NCBI RefSeq assembly: GCF_018967865.2
Contig: NZ_JAHLZY020000001.1
Span: forward strand, 1,922,001 to 1,986,000
DNA: 64,000 bases
Direction: 5' to 3'
Origin: Hymenobacter siberiensis
GTDB taxonomy: Bacteria > Bacteroidota > Bacteroidia > Cytophagales > Hymenobacteraceae
The translations under genes and the position numbers were made by a program. The notes under the pieces are model-generated. The model was not told the origin of the DNA, ran no database searches, and saw only the letters and a program-made list of their open reading frames with translations. Below, in pieces: positions 17,398 through 25,785 of the stretch. Every line of letters begins with the position of its first letter. Within the stretch, counting starts at the first letter, position 1.

Positions 17398-18567
17398 ATG
17401 AAAGACTGGCTGCAACGCAACCTCAAAGGCGACCCCATTCTGTGGGCCATCGTGCTGCTGTTCTCGTTCATCAGCATTGCCGTGGTGTATTCGGCCACCG
17501 GCACGCTGGCCTACAAGAAGATGAACGGCAATACCGAAGCCTTCCTCCTGAAGCACACGGGCCTGATATTGATGGGGCTGCTCTTCATGTGGCTGGCCCA
17601 TCGCATCGATTACCGGCACTACTCGCGGCTGTCGCTCTACGCACTGCTGATTTCGGTGCCGCTGCTGCTGTTCACGTTTTTCATGGGCGGCGAAACTAAC
17701 GGGGCCTCGCGCTGGATGACCATCCCGGTAATTAACCAGACCTTCCAGCCCTCCGATTTGGCCAAGCTGGCGCTGATTTCGCACCTGGCCAGCATGCTCA
17801 GCCGCCGCCAGCAGCACCTCGACGACTTCAAATCGACCCTGCTGCCGGTGATGCTGTGGGTGGGCACCATTTGCAGCCTCATCATTCTGAGTAATGCCTC
17901 CACGGCGCTGCTCCTGTTTGCCACCTGCATGCTGCTCATGTTCATCGGCCGGGTGCCGCTTCGGCACATGGCCGTGATGGTGGGCATTTTCGTGGTGCTG
18001 GGCGGAATTGGCCTGGCCGCCGGCCAGCGCCTGGGCACGGTGATGTCGCGCGTTACCAACTTCACCGACAAAACCAAGAAAACGCCCTTTCAGCTGGAAC
18101 ACAGCTACATCGCCATTGCCACGGGCGGCATCGTGGGCAAGGGCCCCGGCAAAAGCACCGAGCGCAATATCCTGCCGCACCCGTATTCCGACTTCATCTA
18201 CGCCGTCATCATCGAAGAATATGGCCTGCTGGGCGGGTTCGTCATCCTGTTCCTCTACTTGGCCTTCCTCTATCGAGGGCTGAAAACGGTGATGAACAGC
18301 TACGGCGCGTTTGGCGGCCTGCTCTCGGCGGGCCTCAGTTTCAGCCTGGTTTTGCAGGCGCTGGTGAACATGGGCGTGGCCGTGGGCCTCGGGCCCATCA
18401 CCGGCCTGCCGCTGCCGCTGCTGAGCATGGGCGGCACCTCGCTTATCTTCACCGGCATCAGCATCGGCATCATTTTGGCCGTGAGTCGGGGCGAACGCGA
18501 AATCCGCCCCATGACCGGCGAGCCGGAGGACACGGCCCGCATTCCCAAAGTATCGGTCAGCTACTAA
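17398..18567 (+). CDS. ftsW: Lipid II glycosyltransferase / division protein FtsW
   Basis: This SEDS-family polytopic membrane protein (389 residues) works with the septal PBP in the divisome. Motifs include VYSATGTLAY, GGETNGASRWMTIPVINQTFQPSDLAKLAL, GIVGKGPGKSTE and PLPLLSMGGTSLIFTGISIGIILAVSRGERE. The frame is open upstream to 17302, but those codons lie in a palindromic repeat, so the ATG at 17398 is used. Its TAA overlaps the next ATG by one base (TAATG). Confidence 0.95.
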   Translation: MKDWLQRNLKGDPILWAIVLLFSFISIAVVYSATGTLAYKKMNGNTEAFLLKHTGLILMGLLFMWLAHRIDYRHYSRLSLYALLISVPLLLFTFFMGGETNGASRWMTIPVINQTFQPSDLAKLALISHLASMLSRRQQHLDDFKSTLLPVMLWVGTICSLIILSNASTALLLFATCMLLMFIGRVPLRHMAVMVGIFVVLGGIGLAAGQRLGTVMSRVTNFTDKTKKTPFQLEHSYIAIATGGIVGKGPGKSTERNILPHPYSDFIYAVIIEEYGLLGGFVILFLYLAFLYRGLKTVMNSYGAFGGLLSAGLSFSLVLQALVNMGVAVGLGPITGLPLPLLSMGGTSLIFTGISIGIILAVSRGEREIRPMTGEPEDTARIPKVSVSY

Positions 18568-18779
18568 TGAAACCTCGGCAAGTGCTGGCCGCCGAGTACG
18601 GTGGAATAAGGTTTGAAATTGAGAATGACTCATCAGGGGTAGGGTCTTATTTGTACTGTTACCTCAACGGAAGTACTCAGTTTGATTACCTCCAAGACAC
18701 CGAATTAGACGCTCAAGAATTTGCGTTGGAAATGTTTGGCGTTCCGATGACACGCTGGAAACTTGAAGAATCAAATTAT
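18567..18779 (+). CDS. 71-codon segment between ftsW and murG, fused in frame to murG
   Basis: The reading frame from the ATG at 18567, coupled to the ftsW stop, runs without a stop into murG. The 71 residues (start MKPRQVLAAEYGGIRFEIEN, end FGVPMTRWKLEE) are not part of MurG. They look like a complete small protein of a type I recall only as unnamed in Bacteroidota; that recollection is unverified. The DNA is visibly AT-richer than ftsW or murG, suggesting acquisition. Either MurG is made with this N-terminal extension, or the segment is a small gene that lost its stop codon and MurG starts internally at 18780. Confidence 0.55.
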
Positions 18780-19886
18780 ATGGCTGTGAATTCAACCGAA
18801 CCGTTGCGCATTATTATCAGCGGCGGCGGCACAGGCGGGCACATTTTCCCGGCCGTGGCCATCGCCAATGAAATTCGGTTTCGTTACCCCAACGCCGAAA
18901 TCCTTTTCGTCGGGGCCAACGGCCGCATGGAAATGACCCGCGTGCCCGATGCCGGCTACAAAATAGTGGGCCTCGACATTACCGGCCTGCAGCGCCGCCT
19001 CACGCCCCAGAACCTGATATTTCCGTTGCGGGTAATTCGCTCGGTGCGTAAGGCCGGGAGGCTGATTGAAGAGTTCCGGCCCGATGCCGTGGTCGGGGTG
19101 GGAGGGTACGCCTCGGCCCCGGTACTGCTGGCCGCTACTTCGCGGGCCATTCCCTCGCTCATTCAGGAACAGAACTCCTACGCCGGCCTCGTGAATAAGC
19201 TGCTGGCCAAGCGCGTAAATCGTATCTGCGTGGCCTACGATGGCATGGAGAAATTCTTTCCCGCCGATAAGCTCGTGCTCACCGGCAACCCCGTCCGCAC
19301 CGAAATTTCCCGCGGCGACCGCGCCGAGGCCCAACACTTCTTCGGCCTCGACCCGAACAGGAAAACCATTTTGGTTGTCGGGGGCAGCCTCGGCGCGCGC
19401 ACCCTCAACCAGGCTACGGCCGCCGCGCTGCCGCGCCTGCTCGAAGCCGGCATCCAACTGCTCTGGCAAACCGGCAAGCTCTACTTCCCCGAAGCCCAGC
19501 AGCAGGCCGACCAGGCCGCCGGCCTCCACGCCCTGGAGTTCATCCAACGCATGGACCTGGCCTACGCCGCCGCCGATACCGTCATCAGCCGCGCCGGGGC
19601 GCTGTCGGTGTCCGAGCTTTGCCTCACCGGCAAGGCCAGCATCCTGGTGCCCTCGCCCAACGTAGCCGAAGACCACCAGACCAAAAACGCGCTGGCCCTG
19701 GTCAGCAAAGGTGCCGCCGTGCTCATCACCGACGAGCACGCCCCCGCCCGTCTCTACGACGAAGCCCTGCGCCTGCTCGCCGACCCCGAGCGTCAGCAGC
19801 AGCTCAGCCTGCGCGTGCATGAGCTGGCCCGCCCCGATGCAACTGTGACGATTGTGGACGAGCTATTGAAGTTAATTAATAAGTAG
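18780..19886 (+). CDS. murG: Undecaprenyldiphospho-muramoylpentapeptide beta-N-acetylglucosaminyltransferase (MurG)
   Basis: MurG adds GlcNAc to lipid I to form lipid II on the cytoplasmic membrane face. From the ATG at 18780 the product is 368 residues, normal for the family, beginning MAVNSTEPLRIIISGGGTGGHIFPA. The N-terminal G-loop GGGTGGH, GVGGYASAP, LIQEQNSYAGLVNKLLAKRV, VVGGSLGARTLN and the acceptor-side EFIQRMDLAYAAADTVISRAGA are all present. The preceding bases GAATCAAATTAT are AT-rich, as is favourable for Bacteroidota starts. Translation could alternatively begin at 18567, giving 439 residues. Confidence 0.93.
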   Translation: MAVNSTEPLRIIISGGGTGGHIFPAVAIANEIRFRYPNAEILFVGANGRMEMTRVPDAGYKIVGLDITGLQRRLTPQNLIFPLRVIRSVRKAGRLIEEFRPDAVVGVGGYASAPVLLAATSRAIPSLIQEQNSYAGLVNKLLAKRVNRICVAYDGMEKFFPADKLVLTGNPVRTEISRGDRAEAQHFFGLDPNRKTILVVGGSLGARTLNQATAAALPRLLEAGIQLLWQTGKLYFPEAQQQADQAAGLHALEFIQRMDLAYAAADTVISRAGALSVSELCLTGKASILVPSPNVAEDHQTKNALALVSKGAAVLITDEHAPARLYDEALRLLADPERQQQLSLRVHELARPDATVTIVDELLKLINK

Positions 19887-19987
19887 AACGTCATGCTGAG
19901 CGTAGCCGAAGCATCTCGCGTGCAGCAGTAACTGAATCGTTGCAACGAAGCGAGCGAGATGCCTCGGCTGCGCTCGGCATGACGTTT
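19887..19987. repeat. Palindromic repeat, family A (copy A2), murG-murC gap
   Basis: AACGTCATGCTGAGCGTAGCCGAAGCATCTCGC on the left pairs with GCGAGATGCCTCGGCTGCGCTCGGCATGACGTT on the right (each arm about 33 nt; written here only to locate the arms at 19887-19919 and 19954-19986). The loop includes CAGTAACTGAATCGTTG. It starts at the base after the murG stop codon. Confidence 0.9.
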
Positions 19988-20010
19988 CGACAAAATATAA
20001 AGCAACGAAT

Positions 20011-21408
20011 TTGAACCAGTTTCCCTACGTTTTCTTCCTCGGTATCGGTGGCATCGGCATGTCGGCCCTGGCCCGCTGGTTCCGCGCCAACGGCCACCAG
20101 GTGAGCGGCTACGATAAAACCGAAACGCCCCTCACCCGCGCCCTCACTGCCGAAGGCATTGCCATTCACTACGCCGACGCGGTAGAAAATATTCCCGCCG
20201 AAATCCGCGAAAACCGCTCCCAGACGCTGGTCATCCTCACGCCCGCCATCCCGGCCGACAGCCTGGAATGGGCCTGGCTGCGGGCCGAGGGCTACGACAT
20301 CCGCAAGCGCAGCCAGGTGCTGGGCGTGCTGACGCAGGGCCGCTACACCATCGCGGTGGCCGGCACCCACGGCAAAACCACCACCAGCAGTATGGTAGCC
20401 CATCTGCTGCACCACGCCGGCCTCGATGCCGGGGCCTTCCTCGGCGGCATTTCGGTGAACCTGGGCAGCAACCTGCTACTGCCCGCTACGCCCGAAGCCC
20501 CCATCGTGGTCGAAGCCGACGAGTACGACCGCAGCTTCCTGACCCTGTTCCCCGACGTGGCCATCGTGACCAGCACCGACGCTGACCACCTCGACATCTA
20601 CGGCAACCAGGCGGCTCTCATTGATTCGTTCCGTCAGTTTGTGGCCCAGATTAAGCCCGGCGGCACGCTTCTCCTCAATCATACCGCCGATACCAGCGTG
20701 GCCGCCGCCGTGCCGCCCGGCACCCGCGTCATCCGCTACGGTCTCTCGCCCGAGCAGGGCCCCGAGCTGTACGCCGCCAACATCACCGCCGCGGGCCACC
20801 GCTTCCATTTCGACCTGCATCGCCCCGAAAGCACCGTGCCTGGCCTGGAACTTGCTGTTCCCGGCTTCCACAACGTCGAAAATATGCTGGCCGCCGCCGC
20901 CGTAGCCCAATTGCAGGGAGTAGGAGAGGAGCTGCTCCGCGCCGGCGTGGCCGCCTATCGGGGCGTGAAGCGCCGGTTCGAATTCGTGGTGACCGCGCCC
21001 GAAAACGTTTATTTAGATGATTATGCCCACCATCCACGCGAAATCGAAGCCTTCCTGCGTTCGGTGCGGGCACTCTACCCGAACAAGCGCCTGCGCGTCA
21101 TTTTTCAACCTCATCTGTTCACTCGAACCCGCGACTTTGCCGCCGGCTTTTCCAAGAGCTTGAGTATTGCAGATGAGGTGTTTTTGTTGGATATTTACCC
21201 CGCCCGTGAGAAGCCGCTACCCGGCATAACTGCCGAAATGCTTCTGGCTGAAATTACCGCCCCCACCAAAGCCCTCGTGACCAAAGAACAAGTCCTTGCC
21301 GCCGTCCAAACCGACACGTCTTTCGATGTGCTGGCCACGGTAGGCGCGGGGGATATTGATACGCTGGTGCCGCAGCTGAAACTGATGCTGACGGAGCGCT
21401 GGAAGTAG
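20011..21408 (+). CDS. murC: UDP-N-acetylmuramate--L-alanine ligase (MurC)
   Basis: MurC attaches L-alanine to UDP-MurNAc. The 465-residue protein starts with the dinucleotide-like loop FLGIGGIGMSALARWF, has the ATP loop AGTHGKTTTSSM at 117-128, EADEYDRSFL, TSTDADHLDIYGN and DDYAHHPREIEAFL. The start is a TTG at 20011, giving the canonical N-terminus MNQFPYVFFLGIGGIGM; no suitable ATG lies nearby. Confidence 0.95.
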   Translation: MNQFPYVFFLGIGGIGMSALARWFRANGHQVSGYDKTETPLTRALTAEGIAIHYADAVENIPAEIRENRSQTLVILTPAIPADSLEWAWLRAEGYDIRKRSQVLGVLTQGRYTIAVAGTHGKTTTSSMVAHLLHHAGLDAGAFLGGISVNLGSNLLLPATPEAPIVVEADEYDRSFLTLFPDVAIVTSTDADHLDIYGNQAALIDSFRQFVAQIKPGGTLLLNHTADTSVAAAVPPGTRVIRYGLSPEQGPELYAANITAAGHRFHFDLHRPESTVPGLELAVPGFHNVENMLAAAAVAQLQGVGEELLRAGVAAYRGVKRRFEFVVTAPENVYLDDYAHHPREIEAFLRSVRALYPNKRLRVIFQPHLFTRTRDFAAGFSKSLSIADEVFLLDIYPAREKPLPGITAEMLLAEITAPTKALVTKEQVLAAVQTDTSFDVLATVGAGDIDTLVPQLKLMLTERWK

Positions 21409-21425
21409 TCAATGAATGGCTTATA

Positions 21426-21461
21426 GACCGTCATGCTGAGCGCAGCTGAAGCATGACGGTC
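21426..21461. repeat. Short family-A palindrome (copy A3), murC-ftsQ gap
   Basis: GACCGTCATGCTGAGCGCAG is followed by CTGAAGCATGACGGTC. It is a reduced copy of the family-A arm pair with almost no loop. Confidence 0.75.
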
Positions 21462-21495
21462 AACCCACCAATCCATAACCCCACCACTCCACCAT

Positions 21496-22254
21496 TTGGA
21501 ACGCACCGTTAGAAACTTACTTGTTGCCGCCGCCTGCCTGCTGGTGCTGGGTGCCCTCGGCGCTTTTGCCGCCGTGCGCCAGTCCAACCGCTCGGTCAAT
21601 GCCGTGAAGGTGAACATTGCCAACGAGTTCGATAACTATTTTATCTCCGAGCGCGGCGTCACAGCCCTGCTCACCAAGGGTGGCAAGGAGCCCGTGTTGG
21701 GTACCCAGGCCGAGGGCCCGCGCCTGCGCGAGCTGGAGGTCCGCTTGAAGGCCCACCCCTTCGTGCGCGACGCCCAGGTGTACCGCGACCTGGCCGGCAA
21801 CCTGCACGCCGACGTGCGCCAGAACCGCCCCATTGCCCGCCTCACGCACCCCGATACCCGCCTCGATACCTACGTTGATGCCGAAGGACACACCCTGCCG
21901 CTATCACCGCTGTTTACGGCCCGTGTGGCCACCGTGGCGCGGCCCGGCGGCGGCAGCCTGCCAACTGGATTTTTCCAGGATAGCACTGGGCGACGCTACC
22001 TGGAGTTTTTGCGCTACGTGGATGAGCACGAATTTTGGAAAGCGCAGGTCTCGGAGGTATTTGTTGAGCCCGGTGGTAAGATGTCGTTCACGCAGCAAGT
22101 AGGCGACCAACGTATTGAATTCGGGCTCCCCGAAAATATTTCGGAGAAATTCGCAAAGCTTATGGTATTTTACCGTCAAATTCCGTCAGTTTTGGGGTGG
22201 GACACGTACCATCGCGTAAACGTCGAATATCAAAATCAGATTATTTGCGAATAG
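21496..22254 (+). CDS. ftsQ: Cell division protein FtsQ
   Basis: The 252-residue bitopic protein has a short cytoplasmic N-terminus, a membrane helix (LLVAAACLLVLGALGAFAAV) and a POTRA-like region around FDNYFISERGVTALL and LKAHPFVRDAQVYRDLAGNLHADVRQNRPIARL, typical of FtsQ/DivIB. FtsQ recruits later divisome proteins. It begins with TTG (ATTTGGAACGC) and is in the expected position between murC and ftsA. Confidence 0.9.
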   Translation: MERTVRNLLVAAACLLVLGALGAFAAVRQSNRSVNAVKVNIANEFDNYFISERGVTALLTKGGKEPVLGTQAEGPRLRELEVRLKAHPFVRDAQVYRDLAGNLHADVRQNRPIARLTHPDTRLDTYVDAEGHTLPLSPLFTARVATVARPGGGSLPTGFFQDSTGRRYLEFLRYVDEHEFWKAQVSEVFVEPGGKMSFTQQVGDQRIEFGLPENISEKFAKLMVFYRQIPSVLGWDTYHRVNVEYQNQIICE

Positions 22255-22338
22255 CAATTCGCTGAAAAATAGGCCGTTAGGTCAAAAAAATTCACTTCCA
22301 ACCCACTGCTTCTTCACTGCTCGCCAGCACCGCATCCT

Positions 22339-23748
22339 ATGCAACAAGACAAAATCGTCGTCGGGCTCGACATTGGTACCACAAAAATCTGCGCCCTGGT
22401 GGGCCGCAAAAATGAGTTCGGCAAACTCGAAATCCTGGGCATGGGCAAAGCCGTTTCCGAAGGGGTTTCGCGGGGCATCGTGCTCAACATCGACAAGACC
22501 GTAGACGCCATCAAACGGGCCATTCGGCAGGCCGAAGAACAGTCCGGAATTAGCATTGGAGTGGTAAACGTCGGCATTGCCGGCCAGCACATCAAGAGCC
22601 TCCAGCACAACGGCAGCATCACGCGCAACTCGCACGACACCATCGGGCCGGATGACGTGGCGCGCCTCACGCAGGACATGTACCGCCTCGTGACCCAGCC
22701 CGGCTCCCAAATTATTCACGTGATGCCGCAGGACTACAAAGTGGACTACGAGGAAGGTATTTCCGACCCCGTGGGCTACGAAGGCGTGCGCCTGGAAGGC
22801 AACTTCCACATCATCACGGCCCAGAGCACGGCCATCAACAACATCAACAAGTGCGTGACCAAGGCCGGCCTCGAAATCGCCGACCTGATTCTCGAACCCC
22901 TCGCCAGTTCCATGTCCATCCTCTCGGAGGAGGAGAAGGAGGCCGGCGTGGCCCTGATTGACATTGGGGGCGGCACCACCGACTTGGCGGTGTTCAAGGA
23001 CGGCATTATCCGCCACGCGGCGGTGCTGCCGTTCGGGGGCAATATCATCACGCAGGACATCAAAACCGGCTGCAACGTGGCTCCCGGCCAGGCCGAGCAG
23101 CTGAAGGTGAAGTTTGGCAAAGCCATTGCCCAGGAAGCCAGCGACTACGAAATCGTGAGCATTCCTGGCCTGCCCAACCGCCCGCCCAAGGAAGTTTCGC
23201 TGAAAAACCTGGCGTATATCATTGAGGCCCGCATGTCGGAAATCATGGAGCTGGTGTATGCCGAAATCTACCGCATGGGCCTGCACGACAAGCTGTCGGC
23301 GGGCATCGTGCTCACCGGTGGCGGCTCGCAGCTCCAGAATCTGGAGCAGCTCACCGAATACATCACCGGCCTCGATACTCGTATCGGCTACCCCAACCAG
23401 CACCTCGGCAAGAGCCGCATCGAAGCCGTGAAATCGCCGATGTACGCCACTACTGTGGGTCTCGTGCTGTCGGGCTACCACTCGCTCGACGAGCGGCAGG
23501 TGACGCGCCCCAGCTACGAAGAGGAGCAGGCAGCCGTGCCGTCCTACTACGCCGCCGCCGCCGCGCCCGTAGCCCAGGCCGCGCCCGCGCCGGTAGAAAC
23601 CCGGGTGGCCGCTACGCCAGCGGCTCCGGCCCCCGCGCCGCAGCCTGCCAAGGCCAAGGAGCCCGGTGCCGCCAGCCGCTTCTTTAAGGACATCATCTCC
23701 CGCACCAAAGGGCTGCTGATTGACGATTACGACGATAAATCCTACTAG
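22339..23748 (+). CDS. ftsA: Cell division protein FtsA
   Basis: This is an actin-like ATPase that tethers FtsZ to the membrane. The 469-residue protein shows GLDIGTTKICALVGRKN (phosphate 1), the SHS2/1C insertion, GVALIDIGGGTTDLAVFKDG (phosphate 2) and GIVLTGGGSQLQNLEQL. After an Ala/Pro-rich linker (about 400-445) it ends with FFKDIISRTKGLLIDDYDD, an amphipathic membrane-targeting helix. The 84-nt gap to ftsQ is the only non-overlapping dcw junction without a palindrome. Confidence 0.97.
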   Translation: MQQDKIVVGLDIGTTKICALVGRKNEFGKLEILGMGKAVSEGVSRGIVLNIDKTVDAIKRAIRQAEEQSGISIGVVNVGIAGQHIKSLQHNGSITRNSHDTIGPDDVARLTQDMYRLVTQPGSQIIHVMPQDYKVDYEEGISDPVGYEGVRLEGNFHIITAQSTAINNINKCVTKAGLEIADLILEPLASSMSILSEEEKEAGVALIDIGGGTTDLAVFKDGIIRHAAVLPFGGNIITQDIKTGCNVAPGQAEQLKVKFGKAIAQEASDYEIVSIPGLPNRPPKEVSLKNLAYIIEARMSEIMELVYAEIYRMGLHDKLSAGIVLTGGGSQLQNLEQLTEYITGLDTRIGYPNQHLGKSRIEAVKSPMYATTVGLVLSGYHSLDERQVTRPSYEEEQAAVPSYYAAAAAPVAQAAPAPVETRVAATPAAPAPAPQPAKAKEPGAASRFFKDIISRTKGLLIDDYDDKSY

Positions 23749-23750
23749 GA

Positions 23751-23848
23751 AATAATTATAAATTATAAATTATGAATTATGAATTGGCCAAATGAACCAG
23801 GTCAACCCATGATTTATAATTTATAATTCATAATTTATAATTCAAAAA
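23751..23848. repeat. AT-rich intergenic hairpin, family H (copy 4)
   Basis: Repeated AATTATAAATT and AATTATGAATT units on the left are matched by TTTATAATTTATAATTCAT on the right. It fills the ftsA-ftsZ gap and ends about 6 nt before the ftsZ ATG. Confidence 0.85.
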
Positions 23849-23849
23849 T

Positions 23850-25346
23850 ATGAATTACAAATTCGATATTCCCGCCCAGAGTAAGTCCATCATCAAGGTG
23901 ATTGGGGTTGGTGGCGGTGGCTCCAATGCCGTGAAGCACATGCACAAGCAGGGCATCAAGGACGTGGAGTTTATCATCTGCAACACCGACCACCAGGCGC
24001 TGCAAAGCTCCACGGTGCCCAATAAGCTGCAAATTGGCGTCGACCTCACCGAAGGTCTCGGTGCGGGTGCCAAGCCCGAGCGCGGCCGCCAGGCGGCCAT
24101 CGAGAGCAAGGAGCAAATCCGCGACCTGCTGAACCAGGGCACCAAAATGCTCTTCATCACGGCCGGCATGGGCGGTGGCACCGGTACGGGTGCTGCTCCT
24201 GTGATTGCGCAGGTGGCGCAGGAACTGGGCATTCTCACGGTAGGTATCGTGACGGCCCCGTTTATGTTTGAGGGCAAGAAGAAGCGCCAGCAGGCCGAAG
24301 AGGGCATCAAGGCGCTGAGCGAGCACTGCGATACGGTGCTGGTGATTCTCAACGACAAGCTGCCGCAGATTTACGGCAACCTGACGATGGGTGCCGCCTT
24401 CGCCAAAGCCGATACCGTGCTGACCACGGCCGCTAAGTCCATCGCTGAAATCATCACCGTAACGGCCGATGTGAACGTGGACTTTGAGGACGTGAAAACG
24501 GTGATGAAGGACAGCGGGGCCGCCGTGATGGGCAGCAGCGTGACCGAAGGCGAAAACCGCGCCCGCCGCGCCGCCGAGGAAGCCCTGAACTCGCCGCTGC
24601 TCAACAATACCGACATTCACGGTGCGCAGCGCATCCTCCTCTCCATCATGTCGGGCGTCGAGCACGAGTTGGAAATGGACGAGCTGACGGAAATCACGGA
24701 GTACATCCAGGAGAAAGCCGGACAGGACGCCGAAATGATTTTCGGCCACGGCATCGACGATACGCTGGGCCAGAGCATTCGCGTGACGGTGATTGCCACG
24801 GGTTTTGCCCGCGACGCGCACTCCATCACTACGCCCACCATGGGCGCTGCTAGCACCTCGCACGAGCCAATCGGGGCCCCGGTGGCCGAAACGCCTAAGC
24901 CGGAGGCGACATCGTACACATCGGCTACTTCGGCCCCGTTCGTGCCCAGCTTTGGCGCGCCGGAGCCGGCCCGCGTGATGCACGATTTGAACGGCCCTTC
25001 GGCGCACAACGCGCCGCCGCTGGCCGGCATCCCGGCCAGCGCGCCCACGGAGCCCGTGCTCACGTCGAGTGCTGCTGCGCCTGCGCCCGCCGCCGGCCCG
25101 GATTCTCACCGTCCCCGCCCGGCCATGGATGCCCAGGCGCTGGAGCGTCGGCGCCGCTTGCAGGAGCTGAGCAACGGCCTGCCGCCCGAGGCGGTGAGCC
25201 AATATGATACGCCCGCCTACCTGCGCCGCCAGGTGAAGCTGGAGAACGTGGAGCCTAGCTCGGCCCAGAATATCTCTCGCTTCAACTTGTCGGATGATAA
25301 TGAGTTGCTGGGCGATAACCGGTTTCTGCACGATAATGTGGACTAG
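23850..25346 (+). CDS. ftsZ: Cell division protein FtsZ
   Basis: FtsZ is the tubulin-like GTPase that forms the Z-ring. The 498-residue protein has GVGGGGSNAVKHM, the tubulin signature GGGTGTG at 108-114, and the catalytic T7 loop NVDFEDV. It has a long Ala/Pro-rich C-terminal linker (about 330-450). The conserved C-terminal peptide DTPAYLRRQVKL, the FtsA-binding site, is followed by about 35 further residues, a Bacteroidota-style extended tail. It is the last dcw gene and is followed by a strong terminator. Confidence 0.98.
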   Translation: MNYKFDIPAQSKSIIKVIGVGGGGSNAVKHMHKQGIKDVEFIICNTDHQALQSSTVPNKLQIGVDLTEGLGAGAKPERGRQAAIESKEQIRDLLNQGTKMLFITAGMGGGTGTGAAPVIAQVAQELGILTVGIVTAPFMFEGKKKRQQAEEGIKALSEHCDTVLVILNDKLPQIYGNLTMGAAFAKADTVLTTAAKSIAEIITVTADVNVDFEDVKTVMKDSGAAVMGSSVTEGENRARRAAEEALNSPLLNNTDIHGAQRILLSIMSGVEHELEMDELTEITEYIQEKAGQDAEMIFGHGIDDTLGQSIRVTVIATGFARDAHSITTPTMGAASTSHEPIGAPVAETPKPEATSYTSATSAPFVPSFGAPEPARVMHDLNGPSAHNAPPLAGIPASAPTEPVLTSSAAAPAPAAGPDSHRPRPAMDAQALERRRRLQELSNGLPPEAVSQYDTPAYLRRQVKLENVEPSSAQNISRFNLSDDNELLGDNRFLHDNVD

Positions 25347-25362
25347 GTAATTGGTCGAATGT

Positions 25363-25408
25363 CAATAAAAAGGCCGCCGCTGAAATTTCAGCGGCGGCCT
25401 TTTTATTG
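25363..25408. terminator. Strong bidirectional terminator after ftsZ
   Basis: CAATAAAAAGGCCGCCGCTG and CAGCGGCGGCCTTTTTATTG form a perfect 20-bp arm pair with a 6-nt loop, with A- and T-tracts at the base. It can end both the dcw operon and the convergent methyltransferase gene. Confidence 0.95.
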
Positions 25409-25785
25409 GTGTTAAATAGCCAAGCAGAAGCACTCGTAAGTACTTAATTATTGCTTTTAAGCACTGGGCGTGGCGTAGAAATCGAAGTGCTTGTATTTCA
25501 GCATTTCCTCCTTGCGCTTGATGGTGATGATTTCCGTGGTAGCGACAAAGTCGGTGAAATAGAACAGCGAATATCCCAGGGATTCCAGCAGGTTGAACTG
25601 CTCGAATTTCTCCTCGTCGGAATTCTTGCCGAAGCATTCGGAGATGATGACGGGCTTGTATGTATTTGGTGATGAGGCTGGAAATGGAGCGGATAATTTC
25701 CTTGTCGTAGCCTTCGGTATCGATTTTAATCAGCGTGAGCTTTTGGAGGAAATCGGGGTATTGTTTTTCCAGAAAGCCTTCGAGA

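Noticed and set aside
25425..25460. Similarity of AAGTACTTAATTATTGCTT to the loop of repeat A7 (AAGTACTTGAATAATTGCTT)
   Set aside because: The match is short, AT-rich and lacks the flanking arms at 25.4 kb, so it may be chance or only a faint remnant.
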